Numbered from the stretch's first letter, positions 1 to 9,674 are shown. The stretch: DNA of 64,000 nt from Azospirillaceae bacterium (GCA_028283825.1 JAPWJW010000003.1:558001-622000); one strand, 5' to 3'. Program-made: numbers and translations. The notes: generated by a model from the sequence alone, not told the origin.

Positions 1-1024
1 AGGTGGTGTAGCGGCCCATCATGGGTAGCGGTTCACCCGCCCGGTCCACGGCCACGTTGTCCCGGCCGTAATATTCCAGGTCGCCATAGCCGCCGATCTC
101 CAGGAAGGCCAGCGGCGTCGGCGTGGACGGGCCGGCGCGCAGCACGTTGCCCACGGCGGCCATCTGGCCGACCTGATAGGGATGGTCGCCCCATTCCTCG
201 GCCTGCAAATTGTAGTGCACCGCCCGCTGGCCGGGATCGTAGATCAGGTTGTTGACGATGACGCCGTGCACGCCGCCCTTGAACAGGGGGCTGCGCTCCA
301 CATTGTGGGCGTACAGGTTGCCGACGATCAGGATGTCGGTGATGTTGTCGTGGATGAGCGAGCCCTTGGAATGCTCGATCTTCATATGGGTGGCGCGGGC
401 CAGGCCCTCGGCGATGATGTTGTTGGAATAGGTGATGCGGTGGGAGGTGTGCTCCCGCCATTCCTCCGGCGTGTTGCCGACGAAGCGCGGGCCGGAGGCG
501 GACAGGTTCTCGTCCGTGGCCCAGGTCAGGCTGCAATGATCGACGATGACGTTGTAGGCGCCGCCGATGGTGCTGACCGCGTCCTCCTCCCAGCCGCTTT
601 TCTTGGGCGCGCCGGCATCGCCCACCCGGATGCGGAGGTGCTGTATCACCACGTCGTGGGCGCCGATGTCCATGCCGGCGCGGATCAGGGTGATGCCGGG
701 CGAGGGCGCGGTCTGCCCGGCGATGGTGACGAAGGGTTCCATCAGCTTGACGGTCTTCTGGTCCAGGTCGATGACGCCGCCGACCTCGAACACGATGATG
801 CGCGGGCCCTTGGTCTCAATGGCCTCGCGGAAGGAACCGGGGCCGTCGCCGTTCAGGTTGGTGACCTTGATGATCTTGCCGCCGCGCCCGCCGGGCGTGT
901 GCGCCGCCCAGCCCTGGGCGCCGGGGAAGGCCAGGGCGTCGGTCTTCTCCGCCGCCAGGGCACCGCCGCTGCCCAGCGCGATCAGCGCGGTCATGGCGCC
1001 GGCGGTCAGAATGTTTCTGATCAA
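1..1024 (-). CDS. Secreted pectate lyase, polysaccharide lyase family 1 (3' end outside window)
   Basis: Partial gene; 341 residues are visible and the C-terminus runs off the window. The start is taken at a TTG preceded by GGAGGATAA on the minus strand, giving a typical signal peptide (MIRNILTAGAMTALIALGSG, cleavage near ALA-A, about residue 24). The mature part has the right-handed beta-helix character of PL1 enzymes: PGAQGWAAHTPGGRGG near the N-terminus, then IVFEVGGVIDL, repeated V-I-x-H/N rungs and IVDHCSLTWATDENLS, which matches the pectate lyase superfamily core. The expected role is eliminative cleavage of polygalacturonate in the periplasm or outside the cell, yielding unsaturated oligouronates that feed KduI/KduD encoded nearby. 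A LacI-type operator copy lies 84 bases upstream of the start. The exact PL1 subfamily cannot be decided from the fragment. Confidence 0.85.
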   Translation of the reverse strand, partial: MIRNILTAGAMTALIALGSGGALAAEKTDALAFPGAQGWAAHTPGGRGGKIIKVTNLNGDGPGSFREAIETKGPRIIVFEVGGVIDLDQKTVKLMEPFVTIAGQTAPSPGITLIRAGMDIGAHDVVIQHLRIRVGDAGAPKKSGWEEDAVSTIGGAYNVIVDHCSLTWATDENLSASGPRFVGNTPEEWREHTSHRITYSNNIIAEGLARATHMKIEHSKGSLIHDNITDILIVGNLYAHNVERSPLFKGGVHGVIVNNLIYDPGQRAVHYNLQAEEWGDHPYQVGQMAAVGNVLRAGPSTPTPLAFLEIGGYGDLEYYGRDNVAVDRAGEPLPMMGRYTT

Positions 1025-1107
1025 GGTTATCCTCCCATGGATTTTGTTATGGCGATGATCCGACCCGACGTGCGTTGACGCCAGGCCGTTCTGTCGGTGC
1101 CCATAAA

Positions 1108-1121
1108 TGACACCGGTTTCC
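1108..1121 (+). promoter_or_regulatory. LacI-type operator copy 1 (pectate lyase)
   Basis: TGACACCGGTTTCC, sharing the central ACCGGT of a LacI-family palindrome. It lies 84 bases upstream of the pectate lyase start and is one of eight near-identical copies in the first 25.4 kb. Confidence 0.75.
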
Positions 1122-1230
1122 TATTCAGGCAAGATGCCAAATCCGGGAGGATCGCGGGGTGCGACCGAATGACCTTGTGCGGGGATGGAAGGGGGCGGCG
1201 CCGGCCGGATGTGACCGGCGCCGCATCCGG

Positions 1231-3411
1231 TCAGGCGGTCCTGACCTTGGCGAGGAAGCTGTCCACGGCACTGCCCAGCCGCTTGGTTTCCGTGCTGATG
1301 GTGCCGGAAACCTCCAGGACTTCCGTCGCGGTTTCGCGCGTCTCGGACGCGGCCTGGGTGACGCCCTGGATGTTCCGGGTCACGTTCTGCGTGCCGCTGG
1401 CGGCCTGCTGGACGTTGCGGGCGATCTCACCGGTGGCGGCGTTCTGTTCCTCCACCGCCGAGGCGATGCCCGTGGTGATCGTCTGCATGTGGCCGATGAC
1501 TTCGCCCACGCCCTTGATGCTGGCCGCCGATTCCCGGGCCACGCGCTGCATGCCGTTGATCTGGCTGGCGATCTCTTCCGTCGCCTTGGCCGTCTGGGAC
1601 GCCAGGTTCTTCACCTCGCTGGCCACCACGGCGAAGCCCTTGCCGGCGTCGCCGGCCCGCGCCGCCTCGATGGTGGCGTTGAGCGCCAGCATGTTGGTCT
1701 GCCCGGCGATGGAGGAGATCAGTTCCACCACGTCGCCGATCTTTTCGGCCGCCGCCGTCAGGCCCAGGATCTGGGCGTTGGCCTGATCGGCCGTGCGCAC
1801 GGCGTCGGTGGCGATGCTGGTCGATTTGGTGACCTGCACCGCGATCTCGCGGATCGAGGCGGACAGCTGCTCGGTTGCCGCCGCCACCGTCTGGACGTTG
1901 GCGCTGGCCTCTTCCGATCCGGCGGCGACCGCCATCGACTGGGTGCTGGTCTGGTCGGCGGTCGCGGTCATGCCGCTCGCGGCATTGCCCATCTGGCCGG
2001 CGGCGGCACTCAGGCTTTCCACCACGGCACGGACGTTGGCCTCCAGTTCGTCGGCGATCTGCGCCAGGGTGGCCCGCCGTTCGGCCTCGGCCTTCTTTTG
2101 CAGGTTCAGGCGTTCCTGCTCCGCCTGTTTCAGGTCGGCGGCCATCTTGTTCAACGCCGCCGCCAGGGTGCCGGTCTCGTCCACTTGGTCGACCTTCAGG
2201 GCGTGGTCGACCTTGCCGGCCGCCACATCCTCCGCGAAGCGCGCGCTGGCCCGGATGGGGCCGGCGATGCCCCGGCCGACCAGCCACATGGCGGCGACAC
2301 CGCCTGCGGCGATGACCAGGGCCACGCCGATCTGCAGCAGGGTGTCACGGCCGCCGCGCTTGTCCAGTGCTGCATCCAGGGCCTTGGCCTCGGCCATCGC
2401 GACGGCCTGCGGCACGTCGATCAGCACCGACCAGGGGGTTTTGGTCCGGCCCAGGGCGATGGGCGCGAACGCCTTGATGGAATCGGTGCCGGCGTCGGCC
2501 GTGACCTGTTCGCGGCCGGCCTGGATCAGGGCCAGATCCTGCTGCCAGCTCTTGTCGAATTTCTCATAGGACTGGCCGATGGCGTCGGGATGTTCGCTGG
2601 AGGCGACGATCAGCCCCTTGTGGCTGATGATGGTGACCGACGCCTTGCCGCCATAGACCTTGGCCTTTACCTGTTCCGCCAGCTTCTGGACGAAGGACAG
2701 GTCGAAGTCGGCGCCGGCGACCCCCCGGAACTTGCCGTCGATGGTGATCGGCACCGACATGGTGGCCAGGTACACGCTCTTGCCCTGGACGATGTAGGGC
2801 AGGGGATCGAGGATGCTCTCGCCGCCACCGCCCTGGGGGCCGATGTACCAGCCGCCCTTCATCACACCGTTGGGGTGCAGGGCGTGGCTGTCGTATTCGA
2901 CCAGGGGCTGGATGGCGATGTGGCCGGCCGCGTCGCGCGTCCAATAGGGCAGGAAGCGGCCGGTGGCGTCGGATCCCGCGTCGTGGCGGTCCCGGAAGGC
3001 GCTGTCCTGCCCGTCCAGGGCGTCGGGCTCCCACGCGCTGTAGGTGCCGTTGAAGCGCGGGTTGTCCTTGAGGACGTTCAGCAGGATGGCGGTGAACTGC
3101 GCGCGCCGCAGGGCCGGCGCCGTCGCGCCCTTATCCTGGTTGTTGGCCAGCACCTCGAACGACCGGGCCATGTCGCGGGCGCTGTCGAAGGCGCCGTCGA
3201 GCGTGGATTTGATGACGCCGGCCTGGGTGGAGGCCAGCGTCTGCAAGGCCTCCTGGGTCTTGCGGTCGGAAAGGCCGCTCACTTGATCGCCCACATAGTC
3301 CTTGGTGTTGCCGGCGGCAACGATGCCGTAGCCGACCAGGGCGCCGGTGGCACCCAGGACGCACAGGGCGGACAAGAGGACGATTTTGGTTTGTATCGAG
3401 CGGAAACGCAT
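1231..3411 (-). CDS. Methyl-accepting chemotaxis protein with large periplasmic sensor
   Basis: 726 residues. The start ATG follows a GGAGGG Shine-Dalgarno. A first transmembrane segment (about 10-33) is followed by a long periplasmic region of about 320 residues with a Cache-like sensor ([13 protein letters not shown], then [15 protein letters not shown]). A second transmembrane segment lies near 355-378, then a HAMP linker, then the cytoplasmic signalling domain with the highly conserved hairpin tip [20 protein letters not shown] and [16 protein letters not shown]. It should relay ligand occupancy to CheA/CheW. It sits between the pectate lyase and the LacI regulator, which suggests, but does not prove, a sugar-acid or oligouronate ligand. 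It has no copy of the LacI-type operator of its own. The C-terminus lacks an obvious NWETF-type CheR docking pentapeptide. Confidence 0.9.
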   Translation of the reverse strand: MRFRSIQTKIVLLSALCVLGATGALVGYGIVAAGNTKDYVGDQVSGLSDRKTQEALQTLASTQAGVIKSTLDGAFDSARDMARSFEVLANNQDKGATAPALRRAQFTAILLNVLKDNPRFNGTYSAWEPDALDGQDSAFRDRHDAGSDATGRFLPYWTRDAAGHIAIQPLVEYDSHALHPNGVMKGGWYIGPQGGGGESILDPLPYIVQGKSVYLATMSVPITIDGKFRGVAGADFDLSFVQKLAEQVKAKVYGGKASVTIISHKGLIVASSEHPDAIGQSYEKFDKSWQQDLALIQAGREQVTADAGTDSIKAFAPIALGRTKTPWSVLIDVPQAVAMAEAKALDAALDKRGGRDTLLQIGVALVIAAGGVAAMWLVGRGIAGPIRASARFAEDVAAGKVDHALKVDQVDETGTLAAALNKMAADLKQAEQERLNLQKKAEAERRATLAQIADELEANVRAVVESLSAAAGQMGNAASGMTATADQTSTQSMAVAAGSEEASANVQTVAAATEQLSASIREIAVQVTKSTSIATDAVRTADQANAQILGLTAAAEKIGDVVELISSIAGQTNMLALNATIEAARAGDAGKGFAVVASEVKNLASQTAKATEEIASQINGMQRVARESAASIKGVGEVIGHMQTITTGIASAVEEQNAATGEIARNVQQAASGTQNVTRNIQGVTQAASETRETATEVLEVSGTISTETKRLGSAVDSFLAKVRTA

Positions 3412-4017
3412 TCCGGACCCTCCAGATGTAGCACCGGCAGTGGGGGACTTCGTGAATCAGCGTGGCTTGATCGGAAAAATGACAGGCGCCGGCGTGGGTT
3501 CCGTGGGGGGCAATTCCAAGGAATATCCGCGCAGGGAACGCCAATCCCCCTTTCAGGCAGCATTGTCGCCTCCCCCTGGATCGGATGGGCAGCATCCGGG
3601 CGACAGAAGAAATATCGGATCGATCATTTAACGCGAGGTTAAGTTATTTGAATTTGTCGAAGCGAATCGGTAATTAATTTTCCCCCATCATTAACTGTGA
3701 TCGTGGGATCATTAAAAATATAAATCCACATCCAAATGTGGTTAATGACTGTATGTTTCCGAACGGGCGTCGAAAAATAAGATACAACCCATCGATTGAT
3801 AAAGGTTTTTGTTTTTCACTTATTGTGTTGGGCGGCCCGGTATTCTGCGTCGCGGGATTATGATGGCCTTCGGACGCGCGCATCGGCGTCGGCGCTGTTC
3901 GGGTGGGTGGTGCCGCCCGCGAGGGCATCCGCAAATCTCTTTTGATGGGGCGCCCGGCGTCCGGCAATGATATCGCTTGGAATAGGGAACCCCAAGAAGA
4001 CCGCGAAGAAGGCATTC
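3412..4017. other. AT-rich intergenic region between divergent chemoreceptor and lacI-type gene
   Basis: About 600 bases, clearly richer in A+T than its surroundings between roughly 3600 and 3840. It contains a short inverted repeat CCACAT-CCAA-ATGTGG at 3726-3741. It must hold the promoters of the chemoreceptor (minus) and the LacI-family gene (plus). No TGACACCGGT operator copy is present, so the regulator does not look autoregulated by its own presumed site. No convincing coding frame was seen. Confidence 0.5.
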
Positions 4018-5130
4018 ATGACCCAGGACACCCAGCGCAAGGGGCGCCCCCGGCGGGGCCGCGCGGCCGCCATCGAGACCTTGTCGGCCGAGCCCGTGAC
4101 CTGGACGTTGGACCGCGCCCCCACCATCAACGACGTGGCGCGCCTGGCGCACGTGTCGAAGAAGACGGTGTCGCGCGTCATCAACCAGTCGCCCTTCGTG
4201 AATGAAGAGACGCGTAGCGCCATCAACGCCATCATCGACCAGATCGGTTATGTGCCCAGCCCGCAGGCGCGCGGCCTGGCCTTCCAGCGCTCCTTCCTGC
4301 TGGGTCTGGTCTATGACAACCCCAACGCCCAGTTCATCGTGAACATCCAGGAGGGCGTGCTGGCCGCCTGTCGCCTGGCGGGGTTTGAGCTGCTGGTCCA
4401 TCCCTGCGACCAGAAAAGTCCCAATTTCCTGAATGATGCCAAGCAGTTCGTGCAGCGCCAGAATTTGGATGGCGTCATCGTCGTGCCGCCGGCGTCGGAG
4501 AACCCGGCGCTGGTGGCGGTGTTGCGGGACCTGGGCTGTCGCTATGTCCGCCTGTCGGCGGTATCGCTGGATGAGGCCGCCAACATGGTGGTCTACAATG
4601 ATCGCCAGGGGGCGGCGGAGGTGGCGGAACATCTGGCCGGCCTGGGCCACCGCGACATCGGTTTCATCGCCGGCCCCATGCGCCACCGCTCCGCCCACGA
4701 ACGGCAGGAAAGCTTCGTCGGCACCCTGGCACGGCACGGCATCACCCTGCGCCCCGAGATGGTGGAGGAGGGCGCCTATACCTTCGAATCCGGGGAAGTC
4801 TGCGCCACCCGCCTGCTGACGCGGGAGCCGCGCCCCACCGCCATCTTCGCCAGCAATGACGAGATGGCGGCCGGCGTCTACAAGACCGCCCAGCGCCTGG
4901 GCATCAGCATTCCCCGCGACCTGACCATCGTGGGCTTCGACGACAGCCCCATCGCCACCCGCCTGTGGCCGTCGCTGACCACCGTGCGCCTGCCCGCCAA
5001 GGATCTGGGCCGGCTGGCGGCGGAAAAGCTGATCATCCGCATCTCCAGCGATGAGGAGGATGGCCACACCGCCACCGGCGTCGTCAGCCGCATGGTGGTG
5101 CGCGAATCCTCCGTCCCGCCGCGCGGCTGA
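4018..5130 (+). CDS. LacI-family transcriptional regulator, probable regulator of the pectin/uronate genes
   Basis: 370 residues from the ATG at 4018, chosen because AAGAAGG precedes it and upstream in-frame starts lack a ribosome site. Residues 5-17 are a basic, AT-hook-like tail (KGRPRRGR). Residues 36-80 hold the classic LacI helix-turn-helix and hinge: TINDVARLAHVSKKTVSRVI and GYVPSPQARGLA. The rest is a periplasmic-binding-protein-like effector domain (GLVYDNPNAQFI, DGVIVVPPASE, GHRDIGFIAGP, AIFASNDEMAAGVYKTA, TIVGFDDSPIA). It lies directly upstream of uxaC-kduI-kduD, and the operator at 5177 follows its stop codon. The most likely role is repression of the pectin genes, relieved by a uronate-derived intermediate. 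The effector itself cannot be read from sequence. Confidence 0.9.
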   Translation: MTQDTQRKGRPRRGRAAAIETLSAEPVTWTLDRAPTINDVARLAHVSKKTVSRVINQSPFVNEETRSAINAIIDQIGYVPSPQARGLAFQRSFLLGLVYDNPNAQFIVNIQEGVLAACRLAGFELLVHPCDQKSPNFLNDAKQFVQRQNLDGVIVVPPASENPALVAVLRDLGCRYVRLSAVSLDEAANMVVYNDRQGAAEVAEHLAGLGHRDIGFIAGPMRHRSAHERQESFVGTLARHGITLRPEMVEEGAYTFESGEVCATRLLTREPRPTAIFASNDEMAAGVYKTAQRLGISIPRDLTIVGFDDSPIATRLWPSLTTVRLPAKDLGRLAAEKLIIRISSDEEDGHTATGVVSRMVVRESSVPPRG

Positions 5131-5176
5131 ATCTCTCGACGGGACTTTTCGGCGGGGAAAAATCTCAGAGCGAGAT

Positions 5177-5191
5177 TGACACCGGTTACCA
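5177..5191 (+). promoter_or_regulatory. LacI-type operator copy 2 (uxaC-kduI-kduD)
   Basis: TGACACCGGTTACCA, the most palindromic copy (TGaxACCG / CGGTxxCA). It is centred about 80 bases upstream of the uxaC ATG, between the regulator stop and the first catabolic gene. Confidence 0.8.
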
Positions 5192-5262
5192 TCACCAAGT
5201 ACCAAAGGGGCGGGAGGGGGCTGGCCGCAAGGGGCCGGCCGACGGATGACAAGGAAGGGCCG

Positions 5263-6678
5263 ATGGCCAAGACTCTGACCCTGCACGACGACCGCCTGTT
5301 TCCCGCCGACCCGGCCGTGCGCGCCATCGCGCGCGGGCTGTATGGCGAGGTGAAGGGCCTGCCCATCATCAGCCCGCATGGCCACACCGACCCGTCGTGG
5401 TTCGCCGGCAACGAGGCGTTTCCCAACGCCACCGCGTTGCTGCTGCAGCCCGACCATTATCTCTACCGCATGCTCTACAGCCAGGGCGTGACGCTGGAGG
5501 CCTTGGGCATTCCGGCGGCGGGCCAACCGGCGCCGGATGTGGATCCGCGCGAGGCCTGGCGCCTGCTGGCCGGCAATTTCCACCTGTTCCGGGGCACGCC
5601 GTCTTCCACCTGGCTGAACCACGTCTTCACCCAATTGTTCGGCCTGGACGTGACGCTGGATGCCGGGACGGCCGATCTCTACTTCGACACCATCACCGCC
5701 AAGCTGGCGACGGATGACTTCCGGCCGCGCGCGCTGTTCGAACGCTTCAATATCGAGGTCATCGCCACCACGGAAAGTCCGGTTGACACGCTGGCCCACC
5801 ATGAGGCCATCCGCGACAGCGGCTGGAAGGGCCGGGTGGTCACCGCCTACCGCCCCGACGCGGTGATCGATCCGGAGCATGAGAACTTCCGCTCAGCGCT
5901 GGAGCAGTTCGGCGCCATCACGGGTGAGGATGTCTATGGCTGGGTCGGCTATCTGGCCGCGCACCGGAAGCGCCGCGCCGATTTCAAGGCGGTGGGGGCG
6001 ACCAGCAGCGATCACGGCCACGTCACCGCCGCCACCGCCGACCTGACGAAGGTGGAGGCCGAGGCCCTGTTCAGCCGCATCCTCAAGGGCGCCTTCACGG
6101 CCGCCGATGCCGAGCTGTTCCGCGCCCAGATGCTGACCGAGATGGCGGGCATGAGCCTGGAGGACGGGCTGGTCATGCAGATCCACCCCGGCTCCTTCCG
6201 CAACCACAACCGCCGGATCTTTGAGCGTTACGGCCGCGACAAGGGGGCGGACATTCCGCTGCGCACCGAATATGTCAACGCGTTGAAGCCCTTGCTGGAC
6301 CGCTACGGCAACGACCCCCGCCTGTCCATCATCCTGTTCACCCTGGATGAGACGGTCTACGCTCGTGAGTTGGCGCCGCTGGCCGGCCATTACCCGGTGC
6401 TGAAGCTGGGCCCCGCCTGGTGGTTCCACGACAGCCCGGAAGGCATGATGCGCTTTCGGGAGCAGACGACGGAAACCGCGGGGTTCTACAACACCGTCGG
6501 CTTCAACGACGACACCCGCGCCTTCCTGTCCATCCCCGCCCGCCACGACGTGGCCCGACGGGTGGACTGCGCCTTCCTCGCCCGCCTGGTGGCGGAGCAT
6601 CGCCTGGATGAGGACGACGCGCGCGAGGTGGCGGTGGACCTAGCCTATCGGCTGCCCAAGCGGGCCTATAAATTGTGA
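5263..6678 (+). CDS. uxaC: Glucuronate/galacturonate isomerase
   Basis: 471 residues, the usual size for uronate isomerase. The ATG at 5263 is preceded by AAGGAAGG; an earlier in-frame TTG lies inside the operator and is rejected. The amidohydrolase-type metal motif is present as ISPHGHTDPSWF (H39, H41), followed by further family blocks (NHVFTQLFGL, VIATTESPVDTL, MQIHPGSFRNHN, LKLGPAWWFHDSPEGM and a C-terminal AYRLPKRAYKL). The enzyme converts D-galacturonate to D-tagaturonate and D-glucuronate to D-fructuronate in the cytoplasm. It is the first gene of an operon with kduI and kduD. Its partner for the fructuronate branch, uxuB, is encoded at 17.6-19 kb; altronate/mannonate dehydratase genes are not in this window. 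Confidence 0.95.
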   Translation: MAKTLTLHDDRLFPADPAVRAIARGLYGEVKGLPIISPHGHTDPSWFAGNEAFPNATALLLQPDHYLYRMLYSQGVTLEALGIPAAGQPAPDVDPREAWRLLAGNFHLFRGTPSSTWLNHVFTQLFGLDVTLDAGTADLYFDTITAKLATDDFRPRALFERFNIEVIATTESPVDTLAHHEAIRDSGWKGRVVTAYRPDAVIDPEHENFRSALEQFGAITGEDVYGWVGYLAAHRKRRADFKAVGATSSDHGHVTAATADLTKVEAEALFSRILKGAFTAADAELFRAQMLTEMAGMSLEDGLVMQIHPGSFRNHNRRIFERYGRDKGADIPLRTEYVNALKPLLDRYGNDPRLSIILFTLDETVYARELAPLAGHYPVLKLGPAWWFHDSPEGMMRFREQTTETAGFYNTVGFNDDTRAFLSIPARHDVARRVDCAFLARLVAEHRLDEDDAREVAVDLAYRLPKRAYKL

Positions 6679-6734
6679 TCGGGAAACGCTGAAAAAACCC
6701 TCCGAAAATAGACGAAAAATCAGGGAGAAATCGC

Positions 6735-7580
6735 ATGTTCAAGAAGGTCTACCAGGCGACCCATCCCGATATGATGGATGGCGCGCGCAACCAGCAGCTG
6801 CGCGACCGCTACCTCATCACCGGCCTGTTCACGGCCGGTGAGGTCAGCCTGAACTATTCCCACAATGAGCGTTTCGTCATCGGCGGTGCCGCCCCGGTGG
6901 CGGCCGCCCTGGACCTGCCGGCCCAGACGGAGCCGGTGTCCGCCGCCGGCAAACCCTTTCTGGAGCGGCGCGAACTGGGCGTGGTCAATGTCGGCGGCGC
7001 CGGCACGGTGACGGTGGACGGCACGGTCTACGACCTGGCGCCGCGCGACGGCCTGTACGTGCCCATGGGCACGGAAAAGGTGGTGTTCGCCAGTGCCGAC
7101 GCCGCCAATCCGGCCAAGTTCTACCTGGCCAGCACGCCGGCCCACACCCGCTTCAAGACGGTGAAAATCTCCATCGACCAGGCGGTGCCGCTGGAACGCG
7201 GATCGCTGGAGACCAGTAACGAGCGCACCATCTACCAGTATATCATTCCGCAAATCTGCCAGTCGGCGCAGTTGCTGCTGGGCCTGACGATGCTGAAGCC
7301 GGGCAGCGTGTGGAACACCATGCCGCCGCACCTGCACGACCGTCGGTCCGAGGTCTATTTCTACTTCGACATCAAGGACGACCAGCGCGTCTTCCACTTC
7401 ATGGGCGAGCCTGAATTGGCCCGCCACATCGTGGTGGCGAATGATGAGGCGGTGGTGTCACCACCCTGGTCCATCCACATGGGATCCGGCACCGCCAACT
7501 ATTCCTTCATCTGGGCCATGGGCGGGGAAAACCTCGACTACACCGACATGAAGGTCCTGGACATCTGCCAGCTGCGCTGA
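6735..7580 (+). CDS. kduI: 5-dehydro-4-deoxy-D-glucuronate isomerase (4-deoxy-L-threo-5-hexosulose-uronate ketol-isomerase)
   Basis: 281 residues, full length for KduI. The start is backed by CAGGGAGAAATCGC. This cupin enzyme isomerises the unsaturated uronate-derived DKI to 3-deoxy-D-glycero-2,5-hexodiulosonate. The metal site is visible as [15 protein letters not shown] (H199, H201, E206) plus the downstream WSIHMGSGT (H248); these match the known Zn ligands of the family. Other hallmarks are [22 protein letters not shown] and [14 protein letters not shown] at the C-terminus. It lies 56 bases after uxaC and 11 bases before kduD, so it is surely in the same operon. Its presence implies that lyase-type (unsaturated) products are the main substrate. 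Confidence 0.97.
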   Translation: MFKKVYQATHPDMMDGARNQQLRDRYLITGLFTAGEVSLNYSHNERFVIGGAAPVAAALDLPAQTEPVSAAGKPFLERRELGVVNVGGAGTVTVDGTVYDLAPRDGLYVPMGTEKVVFASADAANPAKFYLASTPAHTRFKTVKISIDQAVPLERGSLETSNERTIYQYIIPQICQSAQLLLGLTMLKPGSVWNTMPPHLHDRRSEVYFYFDIKDDQRVFHFMGEPELARHIVVANDEAVVSPPWSIHMGSGTANYSFIWAMGGENLDYTDMKVLDICQLR

Positions 7581-7591
7581 GGGGAACGCCC

Positions 7592-8350
7592 ATGAGCAAC
7601 CCGTTCGACCTGACGGGCAAGGTGGCCCTGGTCACCGGCGCCAACACCGGCCTGGGGCAGGGACTGGCCGTGGCCCTGGCCCAGGCCGGCGCCGACATCG
7701 TGGCGGCGGGGCGCAGCGCGCCGACGGAGACGGAGGCGGCGGCGAAAGAAGCGGGCGCCCGCTTCCACTTCGTCCATGCCGACCTCGACAGCCTGGGCCC
7801 GGTGCAGCATGTGGTGGATGAAACCGTGGCCGCCTTCGGCCGCCTGGACATCCTGGTCAACAACGCCGGCACCATCCGCCGCGCCGACGCGCTGGAATTC
7901 AGCGAGGCCGACTGGGACCTGGTGATGAACGTCAACCTGAAGACGCCCTTCTTCCTGGCCCAGGCCGCGGCCCGGCGGATGGTGGAACAGGAAAGCGGCG
8001 GCAAGATCATCAACATCGCCTCCATGCTGTCCTTCCAGGGCGGCATCCGCGTGGCGTCCTACACCGCCAGCAAAAGCGGCATCGCCGGCTTGACCAAGCT
8101 GCTGGCCAACGAGTGGGCGGCCAGGGGCATCAACGTCAACGCCATCGCACCCGGCTATTTCGCCACCAACAACACCGAAGCCCTGCGCAATGACGAGGGC
8201 CGCAACCGCGACATCCTGGCCCGCATCCCCGCCGGCCGCTGGGGCCGGCCGCAGGATCTGGGCGGGGCCGCGGTCTTCCTGGCCTCAGCCGCCGCCGACT
8301 ATGTGCACGGCACGGTGCTGGCGGTGGATGGGGGATGGCTGGGGCGGTGA
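7592..8350 (+). CDS. kduD: 2-dehydro-3-deoxy-D-gluconate 5-dehydrogenase (SDR)
   Basis: 252 residues, short-chain dehydrogenase/reductase. The N-terminal Rossmann motif is TGANTGLGQG, with NNAGTIRRADALEF, the catalytic Ser in NIASMLSFQGG and the YTASKSG motif. The family-specific FSEADWDLVMNVNLK and HGTVLAVDGGWLGR ending are present. It reduces the KduI product (2,5-diketo-3-deoxygluconate) to 2-keto-3-deoxygluconate with NAD(P)H. The product is the substrate of the kinase encoded at 19.1-20.1 kb. It is the last gene of the uxaC-kduI-kduD operon. Confidence 0.93.
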   Translation: MSNPFDLTGKVALVTGANTGLGQGLAVALAQAGADIVAAGRSAPTETEAAAKEAGARFHFVHADLDSLGPVQHVVDETVAAFGRLDILVNNAGTIRRADALEFSEADWDLVMNVNLKTPFFLAQAAARRMVEQESGGKIINIASMLSFQGGIRVASYTASKSGIAGLTKLLANEWAARGINVNAIAPGYFATNNTEALRNDEGRNRDILARIPAGRWGRPQDLGGAAVFLASAAADYVHGTVLAVDGGWLGR

Positions 8351-8415
8351 TACCGCCAGCGGTATCGTTTGTTGACGCGTGAGGCCACAGCCCCTTACGA
8401 TGCCGCCCTCAATGA

Positions 8416-8850
8416 ATGTGCGATATTTCGATGAAAGTGGTGCTCGATACATCGGTTCTTGTGGCCGGGTTGGATAGCGCTGTGGGCGCGTCGCGTCAGG
8501 TATTGCTTAAGGTTTATGATGGCGAGTTGGTGCCGCTGGCCTCAACCGCGCTGTTCCTGGAATATGAAGACGTTCTCAATAGACCCCGTTTCTTGCAACG
8601 ATCCGGTCTTGATCACGGTGACGTTCGTCGCTTCCTCGCGGCGTTCGCATTGATCTGTAGTCCCGTCGTTATCGACATCTCCTGGCGGCCCGTTGCCCGT
8701 GATCCAAATGATGACCATGTATTTGAGGCGGCCATGAACGGTGGCGCCAACGCGATCGTGACGCACAATGTCAGGGATCTCCTGCCGGCGGAGCGCTTCG
8801 GCATGATGGTGGTCACACCGGGAAAATTGCTTCGGAGGCTTCAGCCATGA
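8416..8850 (+). CDS. Putative toxin, PIN-domain endoribonuclease family
   Basis: 144 residues from ATG 8416; a second ATG at 8431 gives the more usual N-terminus MKVVLDTSVLVAGL, and neither has a clear ribosome site. The PIN fold acidic residues are visible: Asp in VLDTSVL, Glu in FLEYEDVL, Asp in ARDPNDDHVFEAA and Asp near NVRDLLP. PIN toxins cleave RNA and are kept inactive by a partner. Here the antitoxin-like gene follows with an ATGA overlap, so the toxin is encoded first, the opposite of the usual vapBC order. Codon use and GC look slightly lower than in kduD. It sits just after the kdu operon with no evident functional link. Confidence 0.8.
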   Translation: MCDISMKVVLDTSVLVAGLDSAVGASRQVLLKVYDGELVPLASTALFLEYEDVLNRPRFLQRSGLDHGDVRRFLAAFALICSPVVIDISWRPVARDPNDDHVFEAAMNGGANAIVTHNVRDLLPAERFGMMVVTPGKLLRRLQP

Positions 8851-9098
8851 CAACTTTGTCCCTTCGTTTACCGGATGATCTGAAGGCCGCCGCCGCCGCG
8901 CAGGCTGAACGCTCCGGCGTCTCGCTGAATCAGTACATCACTGCGGCGTTGGCCGGGCGGGTCGCCGCACAAGCCGCGACGGAGGAATTCTTCCGCATGC
9001 GGACCACCGATGCCCGGCGGGAAGACATGCTGGATGTTCTACAAAAGGCGGGCAAGGATAGGCCCGCTCAAAAAGGTGATGAGTTGACGGCCGCTTGA
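8847..9098 (+). CDS. Antitoxin-like protein, ribbon-helix-helix (CopG/Arc type) N-terminus
   Basis: 83 residues. The ATG overlaps the stop of the PIN gene by four bases (ATGA), implying translational coupling. The N-terminus TTLSLRLPDDLKAAAAAQAE has the beta-strand then helix pattern of ribbon-helix-helix proteins, followed by SGVSLNQYITAALAGRVAA, also typical. The C-terminal third is charged and probably binds the PIN toxin. The likely role is toxin neutralisation and DNA binding for autoregulation. No promoter is evident between the two genes, so regulation would come from upstream of 8416. Confidence 0.8.
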   Translation: MTTLSLRLPDDLKAAAAAQAERSGVSLNQYITAALAGRVAAQAATEEFFRMRTTDARREDMLDVLQKAGKDRPAQKGDELTAA

Positions 9099-9107
9099 GG
9101 CCTTTCA

Positions 9108-9674
9108 TTACGGCATGATCCCCAGCGCCCGATATGTCGCGATGGTGGCGTCGAACACCGTGACGTCGCCCTTGCCGCGCGCCATCAGTTGCGCGCCTTC
9201 GATGGCGGCGAACACCGCCTGGGCCTGGGCGCGCAAGGCATCGATTTCTGCCTTCGGCAGGTGCAGGGCCAGCAGCTTGGTCAGCCATTCCACGTTCACC
9301 ACCGCGAAGCGATCAACCTCCACCCGCACCTCGGGGGGCAGGTCGCCGTATTCGGCGGCCATGACGCCGTAGAGGCACATGCGGTTGTCGTCCATCAGCG
9401 CCTGGCGGAAGGCGGCGATGTAGCCGCGTGACCAAGCGGCGGCATCAGGCGGCGAGGCCAGCAGTTCCGCGAAATACCCCGCCGCATCGTCGGTGTAGCG
9501 CCGCGCCAATGCCGCCGCCAGGTTCCCCTTGGTGGGGAAATGGTAGTGGATGCTGGCGCTCTTGATGCCGATGGCCTTCCCGATCTCCCTGAAACTCAAG
9601 GCATTATAGCCGCTGGCCTGCACCATGGCGCGGGCGGTGTCCAGGATCTGCTGCTTGGTGTCGGGGGAGGTCAT
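9108..9674 (-). CDS. TetR-family transcriptional regulator
   Basis: 188 residues. The N-terminal TetR DNA-binding block is clear: KQQILDTARAMVQASGYNAL, then FREIGKAIGIKSASIHYHFPTKGNLAAAL. The C-terminal ligand domain is of the short TetR_C type. It is divergent from a glutathione S-transferase gene, and the 136-base gap carries two copies of CTATCGATAGATAG, one forming an 18-base perfect palindrome, so it very probably represses both itself and the GST gene. The inducer is unknown; the GST and SDR neighbours suggest an electrophile or xenobiotic. Its 3' end is 9 bases from the convergent antitoxin gene. Confidence 0.92.
   Translation of the reverse strand: MTSPDTKQQILDTARAMVQASGYNALSFREIGKAIGIKSASIHYHFPTKGNLAAALARRYTDDAAGYFAELLASPPDAAAWSRGYIAAFRQALMDDNRMCLYGVMAAEYGDLPPEVRVEVDRFAVVNVEWLTKLLALHLPKAEIDALRAQAQAVFAAIEGAQLMARGKGDVTVFDATIATYRALGIMP

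Noticed and set aside
1159-3642. A very long open frame on the plus strand opposite the chemoreceptor gene
   Set aside because: Its translation is low-complexity Gly/His/Arg/Asp as expected for an antisense shadow in high-GC DNA; the minus-strand protein has all the signatures of a methyl-accepting chemotaxis protein.
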